Assembly (NCBI GenBank): GCA_046349975.1 | Contig: JAXMBH010000023.1 | Coordinates: forward strand, 1-64,000 | Direction: 5' to 3' | Length of the DNA stretch: 64,000 bases | Source: JABDGM01 sp046349975 | GTDB taxonomy: Bacteria > Planctomycetota > Planctomycetia > Pirellulales > Lacipirellulaceae | Part shown: positions 43,665 to 51,442 of the stretch, one piece after another | Numbering within the stretch: position 1 is the stretch's first letter | Layout of the letters: each line of letters opens with the position of its first letter | Translations under genes and position numbers: made by a program | Notes under the pieces: generated by a model | The model's database searches: none | Told to the model about the DNA's origin: nothing | The model's input: only the letters and a program-made list of their open reading frames with translations

Positions 43665-43866
43665 CGCGAGTCCCTTATCCATCAAGGACGAGAGCGAGTT
43701 CAGTGGATTCGTTGCGAGTGACGGCTCACCGCGCCACGCGCGAGCGCTGTTGGAAGATGTACCCAACAACCGCTAGCCGTAGTTATCGAGTTAGTTTGGA
43801 GAGAACTTGCGGGTTTTTCCGGTTATGACGGGAAAATTCGTCCTCGTGTGCTGCCACCGCCAGCAA

Positions 43867-43961
43867 TGTAGTAGGCACGCTCCGCGTGCCGTTGCAGCAT
43901 GCTCGTAATTCCTACGTTCTCCCATGCACCGATTACGGCACGCCGGAGCGTGCCTACTACA
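43867..43961. repeat. Near-perfect long inverted repeat (family D)
   Basis: TGTAGTAGGCACGCTCCGCG (from 43867) and GGAGCGTGCCTACTACA (to 43961) are the ends of arms about 26 bases long that pair with a single-base difference, around a 42-base spacer. It lies between convergent/tandem gene ends, just past a terminator hairpin. Confidence 0.8.
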
Positions 43962-43968
43962 CAAACAT

Positions 43969-44000
43969 AAAACCCCGCTGCGATCGCAATCGCAACGGGG
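43969..44000 (-). terminator. Rho-independent terminator of the BON-domain gene
   Basis: On the minus strand CCCCGTTGCGA and TCGCAGCGGGG form a stem with one wobble, followed by TTTTATG. It lies about 58 bases after the stop at 44058. Confidence 0.75.
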
Positions 44001-44057
44001 TTGCTGGGTTTTCACTGGGCAGTCTGGCTCTGGCGGCAATGCCGCCGTTACGTCGAC

Positions 44058-44966
44058 TTAGTGGCTCGAGTTGTGCGAGCTGAAGTCGAGGAACCACCAG
44101 CCGTCATCCCATTCGAGCGACACTTTCCGCCAGGCCAGCGGAACTTGCGGATAGGGATAGAACGGGCCAATGTACGGCCAGGCGGTCGGCGAATACTGCT
44201 GCGGATAACTCAAAGCCGCATAGTTCGGATATGAAGCATAGCTCGGCCAAGCATAGCCAGGCATTTGCGGATTATCGTAGGCTGGACCGGCGCCAGAACC
44301 CGAGGGAACGAAGCCGCCAGGAACCGGACCGCCCATACCCATGCCAGCACCGCCGCCGTTGCAATTGCAGCCAACTTGTTGCACACCCATGGCGCTCGCT
44401 TGCCGCACCGGCATCATGCCGGGCATCCGCTGCGCTGGCACCGGCATGTTGCTTCGCCGGATGTGCGGCGTAATGTTGCTGGCAGCTTGGCGTTGCATCA
44501 TTTGATTTTGTTGCATCATCATTTGATTCGGTTGCATCGGCATGGCTTGCGCCTCGCTGCTTGGCTGAAACGCTTGCTGCACGTTCGCCGCATCATTTTG
44601 AGCGCCTTCGAAAGAAGCCTTCTCAAGCTCGGCACTCAGTTCCTGCCGATCGCTGTTTTCGGCACCCTGCGTGGCGTCGCTATCGCTCGGGCATTCCAGC
44701 TTGCAGCTGACGTTCTTCACGCCCGGCACTTGTTGCGCGAGCTTTAACGCCGTATCGCGTTGCTCGGCGCTCGACACAGTGCCTTCGAGGTACGCGACGC
44801 CCTCATGAAACTTCACCTTCACGCGGTAGTTCTGTAACTGGCCGCTCTGTTTGAGGTGCATCCCAATCTGTTGTGCCACGCGTTTTTCCGCGGCCGATTC
44901 GGCCGACGCAGTAACTGCTGGCACAAGTGTCGCCGCCAGCACGGCTAGAAACACGACTCTTCGCAT
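44058..44966 (-). CDS. Secreted BON-domain protein with Met/Gln- and Pro/Tyr-rich tail
   Basis: The 302-residue protein has a signal peptide (VFLAVLAATLVPAVTASAE) and one BON domain at about 25-95 (VAQQIGMHLKQSGQL, VAYLEGTVSSAEQRDTALKLAQQVPGVKNV). BON domains attach to membranes and phospholipids. The rest is low complexity: a Met/Gln segment (QPNQMMMQQNQMMQR, about 146-160), Gly-rich patches and a Pro/Tyr-rich region. This architecture is seen in planctomycete envelope proteins of unknown function. A strong GGGGGG ribosome site precedes the start. Confidence 0.85.
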   Translation of the reverse strand: MRRVVFLAVLAATLVPAVTASAESAAEKRVAQQIGMHLKQSGQLQNYRVKVKFHEGVAYLEGTVSSAEQRDTALKLAQQVPGVKNVSCKLECPSDSDATQGAENSDRQELSAELEKASFEGAQNDAANVQQAFQPSSEAQAMPMQPNQMMMQQNQMMQRQAASNITPHIRRSNMPVPAQRMPGMMPVRQASAMGVQQVGCNCNGGGAGMGMGGPVPGGFVPSGSGAGPAYDNPQMPGYAWPSYASYPNYAALSYPQQYSPTAWPYIGPFYPYPQVPLAWRKVSLEWDDGWWFLDFSSHNSSH

Positions 44967-45297
44967 TGTTTTCCCCCCTTGGACAAGAACTTGCCAAACG
45001 TCGCGCGGGCGACGGCAGCAAGCTAAGCATTACCGGGTAGCATGGAGACACCTTGCTCCACGCTCCGAGCGAGACTGCCCGATGGGTAGTTTCGGCTACC
45101 GGTCGTACCGAAAGGGAGTTTTTTTCCGATTTTGCCGAAGCCCCGGCAGCGCCCTAGAAGACTAGGAAATCCTTGCGGGCTCAAATGGCGATAGCAGTGG
45201 CGCCCAACGTGTCGTGGAAGAGCACTCGCGAAGGGTGGAAGTTAGCGAGCAGGGGTGTTCCCACACCCGCCCTCCTTCAACCCTTAACCTTCGACCC
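44967..45297. other. Intergenic stretch between BON protein and small membrane protein
   Basis: Leader and promoter region of the BON gene. No credible gene. GGTAGC...GCTACC near 45037-45102 forms a loose inverted repeat. Confidence 0.4.
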
Positions 45298-45582
45298 TCA
45301 ACCGACCGGATGATGCGACTCATGATGTAGCCGCTGAAAATCAACAACGACCGTGAGGACCATCGCCATAAGCGTGCCGGCCGACAGACCCCACGACCCA
45401 GCCTGAGCCTGCTGGGCAATCCAGACCGCGGCGCCTACCAGCGCCATCGCCATTAAGCACACCAACTGGGCGAGTAACTCGAGCCGAGACCCGGCTGCTA
45501 CCCGGGTGCCGTAAGCCGCAACCAACGCTGCGAAGTGAAGGGCAATCCACGCAAATACAATCCAAGCGTAGGGGGCATCCAT
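45298..45582 (-). CDS. Small membrane protein of unknown function
   Basis: GGAGG eight bases before the ATG supports the gene. The 94 residues hold three predicted spans (IVFAWIALHFAALVAAYG, LVCLMAMALVGAAVWIA, LSAGTLMAMVLTVVV) and a short His-rich end. No family is recognised. Confidence 0.7.
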   Translation of the reverse strand: MDAPYAWIVFAWIALHFAALVAAYGTRVAAGSRLELLAQLVCLMAMALVGAAVWIAQQAQAGSWGLSAGTLMAMVLTVVVDFQRLHHESHHPVG

Positions 45583-45870
45583 GCGGGTCCTCCGGAAATC
45601 CTTTTCCTGCGGTGCCGCGGCGGCGGTGGGTGAAGCGCGACTCGATCTTCGAGTGGCTTCGTTGCCGCACGGTGGGGGTGGGAGAGCGGGTAAGCGATTG
45701 CCATACCATACCGGCTCGCACCGCCAGCACGAAGAGCAGTTTCAGAATTTAAACGACGCCGCAGCAACAACTTAGAATTATTGTCGCGGCAAGAGTGCCG
45801 CGCTACATTGCCGGCGGCGGCCGGTAAAATCTACGGATTTTGCAGAATTTACAGGCGGCTGAGATCGACC

Positions 45871-45979
45871 GTAGGACGGACAATTCTGTCCGTCCTCGCG
45901 GCGTCCTCGCGCCTCAAAATGCTATTGGCTGAACAAAACGGATGTCAGAAACACGTACGGACAGAATTGTCCGTCCTAC
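45871..45979. repeat. Best-preserved family B inverted repeat with self-palindromic arms
   Basis: The left arm 45871-45895 and right arm 45955-45979 are about 25 bases each and almost exact complements. Each arm is itself a palindrome, GGACGGACA-ATTC-TGTCCGTCC. A shorter, more decayed copy sits between the permease genes at 3844-3904. Confidence 0.82.
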
Positions 45980-46271
45980 CCAGCGGCGCGCGACTTGCGT
46001 TTAAATTGCCGACGACCAACAGCACAACCGCAGCCTGTTGATAGACACCATTGGTATCGCCCGCCGCCGGGCAGCGCCCGGCCACTTCGATCCGGAACAG
46101 CTACTGAAGATCTCTACTCACCGAAACGGCTGATTTCTCAGTCAGTTTTCGTCTTGCGCGCTACCGCTGCGCTTCCCCGCTGAGCTCGAATTGGCACCGA
46201 GTTCGGCATCCCGGGCCAAACTTTCGTAACCACGAGCCCCACATCACGCGTTTTGGTCGCTCGGTGCGCGC

Positions 46272-46288
46272 CTCACCATTTTGGTGAG
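46272..46288. promoter_or_regulatory. Perfect palindrome, possible operator
   Basis: CTCACCATTTTGGTGAG is a 17-base palindrome, and a partial second half-site CATTTCTGGTGATT follows about 12 bases on. It lies about 300 bases before the microprotein gene. A repressor site is only a suggestion. Confidence 0.35.
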
Positions 46289-46584
46289 AACCTCCTCCCA
46301 TTTCTGGTGATTCGCACCGGTTCGCGATCGGGCTGACCTTCTCAAATTAGCGTTCTGAGAAGTATTTCCATCGCATTTTCCGGCGTGTGGCGGCCGAGAC
46401 CGCAGTTACCCCCAAAACGTGGCAAGTACGGCGCATGACTTGCCTTTCCCCATTCACCGGCTGGCTAGAAGTGGCTAATAATCCGCGCCTTCAACGTTGC
46501 GGAAGTGGCCGCACGAATGATCAGCCATCACCAACCTTCCCATCAAGGCAGCTGATGAATTCGACCCTCGTCAGGAGAAATGTG

Positions 46585-46782
46585 ATGCAGTACCGGGATC
46601 TCCAATTCCGCTATGACGCGGATGATCTTTCTGAACCCGATAGTGAATCTGTTCGCCAGAACTCGGATGGCAAACAGTACAAGCAGAAGCGTTCAGCGCA
46701 CCCTAAGCGGCGCCGATCCGCAAAAGCCGCGCACCCCGGCTGCGGTATCAGTGCCCGCCGCAACAAGCGATTCACCTGGTGA
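46585..46782 (+). CDS. Basic 65-residue microprotein
   Basis: The ATG at 46585 has AGGAG seven bases upstream. The 65 residues begin MQYRDLQFRYDADDLSEP (acidic) and turn strongly basic (KQKRSAHPKRRRSAKAAHP), ending GISARRNKRFTW. The basic tail with a final RRNKR and aromatic pair recalls small planctomycete proteins of unknown role, but I have not verified this. A rho-independent-type hairpin follows about 95 bases later. Its acidic-then-basic design suggests binding of nucleic acid or ribosomes, which is a guess. Confidence 0.7.
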   Translation: MQYRDLQFRYDADDLSEPDSESVRQNSDGKQYKQKRSAHPKRRRSAKAAHPGCGISARRNKRFTW

Positions 46783-46876
46783 TCCGCCGCGGACGACGTG
46801 CTTAGACTAGAGGCGGTCAAAAACCGGGACTAGCCGCGGCAATTCGGATCAGCCGTAACGCCTGCTGGCACAAACA

Positions 46877-46911
46877 AACTCGCTCTCGCGCTATTTGCGG
46901 GAGCGAGTTTT
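46877..46911 (+). terminator. Rho-independent terminator after the microprotein gene
   Basis: AACTCGCTC and GAGCGAGTT pair, extended by CGC/GCG with small bulges, and are followed by TTT. It supports an independent short transcript for the 65-residue gene. Confidence 0.7.
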
Positions 46912-46993
46912 GGTAGCCAGCCGTTTCGGCTGGGCGCGCATTCGTCCACGCTCGCAGAACACAGCGCGCTACACGATCGCTACTAACGGCTCA

Positions 46994-48946
46994 TCACCGC
47001 GGCTTCGGTGGTGCCGCCCGCAACGTGTTCGCTGCCCCCACTGCGGCCGCCGGTTTCGCAAGCTTCGCCAGTTCGCTGTCCAGCTCGGCAACGTGAATGT
47101 TTGAATTAACGACGTTGCCATTCTGATCCACCAGTAGCATTAGCGGCAGCGTCATCACGCCCATCTCGTTCGCCAACCGGCCATCGAGACCGCCGGGCTC
47201 GTGGACACATTTCCAGGGAAACTTGTTCTGTGCGAGGAATGCCTTGGCACTGTTCGCATCGTTGTCGAGGCAAACCGAGACAATGTCGAACTCTCGGCCG
47301 CCGCGCTTTGCATAGAAGTCCTTGAGCAGCACCATGTCCTGTTTGCAGGGCTCGCACCAGTTCGCCCAATACTGGATCAGCACCACTTTACCCCGGTACT
47401 GGGCCAGATCAATCTGCCCGCCCTGGATATCGTTGCCCCGCAATGTCATCGGCTTGCCTTGCGAAGTGAGCCGGCGAATCGAACCCGCCGCCCGCTCTGC
47501 TTGCCGGGCCTTCGGGAAATCGGTCACGAGCTGCTGATACCACTTCGTGGCCTCCTCGGCCTTGCCAATGATCTCCTGATAGAAACCCAACTGCAGCAGC
47601 GCCTCGGCCGCATCACTGCTCTTCGGATGCTCTTCGACGAACTTCTTCAGATCATTGACCCACTGATCCTGCAGCTTGGCCACATCGGCATTGGGCTGCC
47701 GCTGATCTGCCGCAAATCGAGCCCACATTCCTTGGAACATGGCGTGGGAGATCAAATCATCGTCGCCCTTGTCGTCTGTCAATTTCTGCTGCAACTGTTG
47801 CAGGCGTTCCGACGCATTCGCGTTGCTGCCCGATTGAATCGCTACGCTTAGCACATCGATCATCTGCCGATACCACTGCTCGCGATCTTTGCCTTGCGTC
47901 ATGTCAGCGAGCTTCTGCATCGCATCGACCCGCTGATCAATGCCGGCCGAAATCTCCTCCGGCGTGCTGCCATCGCCTTTCTTATCAAGATCCTCAAGGA
48001 TCTTCATTTGTGCCTGCATCTCTTCCGACGGTCCTCCCTCGCCGCCGGCACTTGCCGGTCCCTGCGTATTGAGCGCCAGGAAACCCGGTGTCGCGCGCTG
48101 ATTATCAGTACCGACAACCGGAACATCGATCAGCCGCCACGCGTCGCCAGCCAACACCAGCGTGCCAAGAAACACTTGCTCATGCTTCTCGCCACTCTGA
48201 ATAAGCGCCGTGCTGTTATCGCAAATGAATACATCCTTCGTGGAGCCATCGGTACCCGCCGGAATCAACCCTGGCTTCGCACTGCCGAAGTCCACATAGC
48301 GGCTGTCGCTGGTGACAATCTTCTGCTCATCTAGCAGCTTCGCGAAATTCGCCGAAGCTTCCTTCACCGTGGCCGAAATTGCCTCTTGCCGCGACTTGCC
48401 TAACCCCAGGTCGTTGAGATCGCCCGAGCTCAACAACAATAAATCAAAGCGGGCCTGATCACGCGTCTTCAGCGCGAACACCACCTGCTCTGCCACTTCG
48501 TGTGGCGAGATAATCTTCCACGAGTCGATCTTGCCGTCCTCGTTCTTATCGATTCCCCACCTTGTGCCCGCCGTATTGAACCAGCGATACTCGTCTGCCT
48601 TGCCGTTAAAGTTCGAATCGATGTCACGATAGACTTCGATCCCATTCTGAAAGTAGCACCACTGATCGACCACATTATCGCTGTTCGTATCCGCAAACTT
48701 CCGCAGGACCTCGCCCTGCTTGTTGCGCACGACCCACGAAGTGATGCCGTTCTCCTTCTCCGGCCGGATCGTGCACTGGGCGGCCTCATCTTTTGTGGGC
48801 GTGGTGTATTCGACGAGCGATTGAATCGGCGTGAGCCCAAGGGCCTGCGCCGGCGAGGGTGCGACGGCCGCCGCGGGCAGCTGCGTCGCAAATCCGATTG
48901 CACATACCAAAACTGCTGCTCCAATCACCCAACGTCGCGTCGCCAT
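46994..48946 (-). CDS. Exported TlpA-type thioredoxin-fold protein with calcium-loop-like N-terminal region
   Basis: AGGAGG precedes the ATG. The 650-residue protein has a signal peptide (VIGAAVLVCAIGFATQLPAAA). At about 90-150 it has three EF-hand-like loops: DTNSDNVVDQW, DSNFNGKADEY and DKNEDGKIDSW. The middle (about 300-490) is helical and TPR-like, and the C-terminus (about 500-630) is a TlpA/AhpC-type thioredoxin domain with a WCEPC active site (Cys531, Cys534). The domain order predicts an extracytoplasmic thiol-disulfide oxidoreductase tethered to repeat modules. No redox partner is adjacent. Confidence 0.85.
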   Translation of the reverse strand: MATRRWVIGAAVLVCAIGFATQLPAAAVAPSPAQALGLTPIQSLVEYTTPTKDEAAQCTIRPEKENGITSWVVRNKQGEVLRKFADTNSDNVVDQWCYFQNGIEVYRDIDSNFNGKADEYRWFNTAGTRWGIDKNEDGKIDSWKIISPHEVAEQVVFALKTRDQARFDLLLLSSGDLNDLGLGKSRQEAISATVKEASANFAKLLDEQKIVTSDSRYVDFGSAKPGLIPAGTDGSTKDVFICDNSTALIQSGEKHEQVFLGTLVLAGDAWRLIDVPVVGTDNQRATPGFLALNTQGPASAGGEGGPSEEMQAQMKILEDLDKKGDGSTPEEISAGIDQRVDAMQKLADMTQGKDREQWYRQMIDVLSVAIQSGSNANASERLQQLQQKLTDDKGDDDLISHAMFQGMWARFAADQRQPNADVAKLQDQWVNDLKKFVEEHPKSSDAAEALLQLGFYQEIIGKAEEATKWYQQLVTDFPKARQAERAAGSIRRLTSQGKPMTLRGNDIQGGQIDLAQYRGKVVLIQYWANWCEPCKQDMVLLKDFYAKRGGREFDIVSVCLDNDANSAKAFLAQNKFPWKCVHEPGGLDGRLANEMGVMTLPLMLLVDQNGNVVNSNIHVAELDSELAKLAKPAAAVGAANTLRAAPPKPR

Positions 48947-49216
48947 CGTGAGAACCTCCTCGCGGGAATTCTGGTCTATTATTATGGATATGCCGACAGC
49001 TGTGACGGCCCAACTGGGCCTTCACCCGCTTCCCAAAACGGAAGCCGCTTTGCCGGGGCGACTATATACGCGTTTATCGCGATTTCGCGAATGCCAGAAG
49101 CTTCGCAATCGACCCGACCCCCAAGCAGGAGCCGACAATTTCGCCATTGGAACTGCGGCCGAGACGCCTTCCGCACTTGCCCCGAGCAAATTAGAATAAG
49201 CTGCTTGCACCCAAGC

Positions 49217-49290
49217 GGGCGCGTAGCTCAGTTGGTTAGAGCGCAGCCCTGATAAGGCTGAGGTCCCAAGTTCGAATCTTGGCGCGCCCA
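49217..49290 (+). tRNA. tRNA-Ile (anticodon GAT)
   Basis: A 74-base cloverleaf: acceptor GGGCGCG pairs with CGCGCCC, D arm AGCTCAGTTGGTTAGAGC, anticodon loop around GAT, T arm GTTCGAATC. CCA is not encoded. Confidence 0.94.
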
Positions 49291-49709
49291 CTCGCTAGCA
49301 GACATTTCCCGCTACAGTAGAGCTGCTTCACCGCCCCCCTCTCTAAAGGGGAAAACAGCATCGGTTGGTTTGGCGTCAGCTTTGCCAGCAGCGCTGTGAT
49401 CATATAAGGGCAACCGCTAGCGACATCTCGCGGAGAACTGGTTGAGGTTCCACACGTTTAGTGTTGAATCCAGCAGGACGTAACGAGCGTGCTTCCGTTA
49501 CCGGTGCACCGCGGTCGAGTAGCGTTGCTACCATCGCGTCCAGCGCGCAGGTCGCTTAACCGCTTGTTAATCTTCGCTCGCGTCGCAACCGATGTTGCGC
49601 GAGGGCGGTATCGTTAACCCTACTGCAACCGTTGCCCCTTTTCTGAGGCTCCTGCTATTCTTCGCAAAACGCCTGGCAACCGCGGGCTGAGCGAAAGGCG
49701 GAGTTGTTG
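49291..49709. other. Intergenic stretch after tRNA-Ile
   Basis: About 420 bases with no credible gene. A short inverted repeat CCCCCCTCTCT-AAAGGGG near 49334-49351 is the only structure noticed. The end contains the GGAG ribosome site of the next gene. Confidence 0.4.
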
Positions 49710-50804
49710 ATGAAAATCGTCCGCCTGCCACTGCTGGGAACGGCGCATGCCGTGGTCCTAAGCATCGCCACGTGGTGCGCGGCGGCCACCGGTCCCGTCG
49801 TATCTGGCAGTAACGCCAGCCGATTCGATGCGACTCCTGCGGCGGGCGCAGTGCATTCCCCTGAATTGTGCAACGAAACGGCTCTCCCGGGGCGATTCGA
49901 TGTTCAAGGCGACGGAAGTCGCAGGATAGACTTCGAACTGAACCCGCCATCAGACAGCGAGCAGAGAGAAACAACGACAGCCGCAGAATCACCGCCCGCC
50001 AAGGGCGACGCCAATGCCGACGGCATCATCAACTTTTGTGATGAACCTCCACCGTCCTATTCTTTCGGCTACAACCGCGTGCGCGGCGCGACGACTTGGC
50101 TACCGGGTGACGAAGATCGCGTCGGGTGGTTTAGCTATGAGTCGCTGGGCGGTGCCAAGATCGGCGACTCGCCGTCATTGGTGACCGGCTTTGGCATCCA
50201 CCTGCTCGATGGCCCGGCGCAAACCGATATGCCACCGCGGTTGTACGATTTTTCAATCGGAGCCGCCGACCGTCGCCTGATCGAGCCCAACATCGGCTAC
50301 GACATGATGTTCCGCGTCGGCGCTTTCAGCGATTTTGAAGGAAGCGCACGGGACGGGATCCGCTATCCGAGCCACGCGGTCACGTTTCTACGGCTCAATC
50401 CAGCAAACGAGTTCGTACTGGGTGTCGATTATCTCGACCGCGACGACATCCACCTTCTGCCCGTCGTCGGCAGCATCTGGTCTCCGCGCGATTGGTTAAG
50501 AGTCGAAGCTGTGTTCCCGCGCCCGCGCGTCGCGGCACGCATCAACAGCACATCGACGTGGATTTATCTCGGCGGCGAGCTGGGTGGCGGCACATGGGCA
50601 ATCGAAAGGGTCAACCTGACCAATGACAATGCCACGTATCGAGACCTGCGTCTCGTATTGGGGTGGGAGACTCTGTGTGCCGATACAATGAGTTCGGCCT
50701 TCGAAATCGGCTACGTTTTCGATCGCAGGCTATCCTATAGTTCGGGCGTGGGCGACTATGCCCCGCCTGATGGATTCATGCTGCGGATGACCGCTCAATA
50801 CTGA
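49710..50804 (+). CDS. Probable outer-membrane beta-barrel protein
   Basis: The ATG at 49710 has GGAG eight bases upstream; the TTG codons just before it are less likely. The 364-residue protein has a signal peptide (LLGTAHAVVLSIATWCAAA), a dockerin-like short motif (DANADGIINFCD) near residue 100, then alternating beta strands. Aromatic residues recur (PPRLYDFSIG, NIGYDMMFRVGAFSDFE, AFEIGYVFDRRLSY) and the protein ends in an aromatic residue (MTAQY), the usual barrel-assembly signal. Similar unnamed outer-membrane proteins occur in planctomycetes. Function unknown. Confidence 0.68.
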   Translation: MKIVRLPLLGTAHAVVLSIATWCAAATGPVVSGSNASRFDATPAAGAVHSPELCNETALPGRFDVQGDGSRRIDFELNPPSDSEQRETTTAAESPPAKGDANADGIINFCDEPPPSYSFGYNRVRGATTWLPGDEDRVGWFSYESLGGAKIGDSPSLVTGFGIHLLDGPAQTDMPPRLYDFSIGAADRRLIEPNIGYDMMFRVGAFSDFEGSARDGIRYPSHAVTFLRLNPANEFVLGVDYLDRDDIHLLPVVGSIWSPRDWLRVEAVFPRPRVAARINSTSTWIYLGGELGGGTWAIERVNLTNDNATYRDLRLVLGWETLCADTMSSAFEIGYVFDRRLSYSSGVGDYAPPDGFMLRMTAQY

Positions 50805-50931
50805 GCAACAGAACATCCGGCGAGTTCCCCGAAGCCGATCCCAACACCTCAACAACCTTCGCTTTACTGAGAGGTTGCGACGACGCGCCGCCTATCCAAT
50901 AAGTGGCAATTACTGTAAAATAAGTGTTTCC

Positions 50932-51004
50932 GGGGCCGTAGCTCAGTTGGGAGAGCGCTAGCTTTGCAAGCTAGATGTCGTCGGTTCGAGTCCGATCGGC
51001 TCCA
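50932..51004 (+). tRNA. tRNA-Ala (anticodon TGC)
   Basis: A 73-base cloverleaf: GGGGCCG pairs with CGGCTCC (one G-T), anticodon stem CTAGC/GCTAG encloses TTTGCAA, T arm GGTTCGAGTCC. CCA is not encoded. Confidence 0.94.
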
Positions 51005-51442
51005 CTTGGCAAGAAATCGAGCGACAGCCGCGCTTCTGCAGTCCGCGAATTAAAGAGAACGCTAGTTCGCCAGCCGCCGTCAAACCATTCTCTTGGCCGT
51101 GTTCATTTTGGCCGCAGTCACTTGCCAGAATCGATTCATGCCTGATCAAACGCCGACGGCATTCGCCTAGCCACGACTCGCTGAAAATCCATGTCTCCAG
51201 CGATCGTATACAACGCAGTATTGAAGCGAGCTTCTGAAATCGCGGACCGCTTCATCTTGGCCGCTGAGCACCAGCCGCGGCAATACGCACCCCGCGGGAT
51301 TCTTTTCGCGCTTTGGAATCGAGATCATCGAGTCGGTGACGATACGCACAATTGGCCTGCCCCCAGGTGACGAATGGTGTTTGACCAAGGCCATCGCTCG
51401 ATGCCAGCTTGCGCGAAACTCGATTGCCGATCTGTTACATTG
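51005..51442. other. Intergenic stretch after tRNA-Ala
   Basis: About 440 bases with no gene I can support. Frames present on the minus strand here show no ribosome site or family features. Confidence 0.4.

Larger units (their letters stand above)
45583..46584. other. Kilobase-long non-coding stretch
   Basis: No credible gene in about 1 kb. It holds a strong inverted repeat (45871-45979) and a 17-bp palindrome (46272-46288) and ends at the ribosome site of the microprotein gene. Possible coding frames here lack ribosome sites and family features. Confidence 0.55.

Noticed and set aside
46387..46584. An upstream extension of the microprotein frame region as a 131-residue gene
   Set aside because: It lies in a different frame from the microprotein, lacks a ribosome site and ends at the same place only in outline; AGGAG fits the 46585 start.
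45583..46584. A possible CRISPR array in the repeat-rich kilobase
   Set aside because: The repeats are a single inverted pair, not evenly spaced direct repeats with unique spacers.
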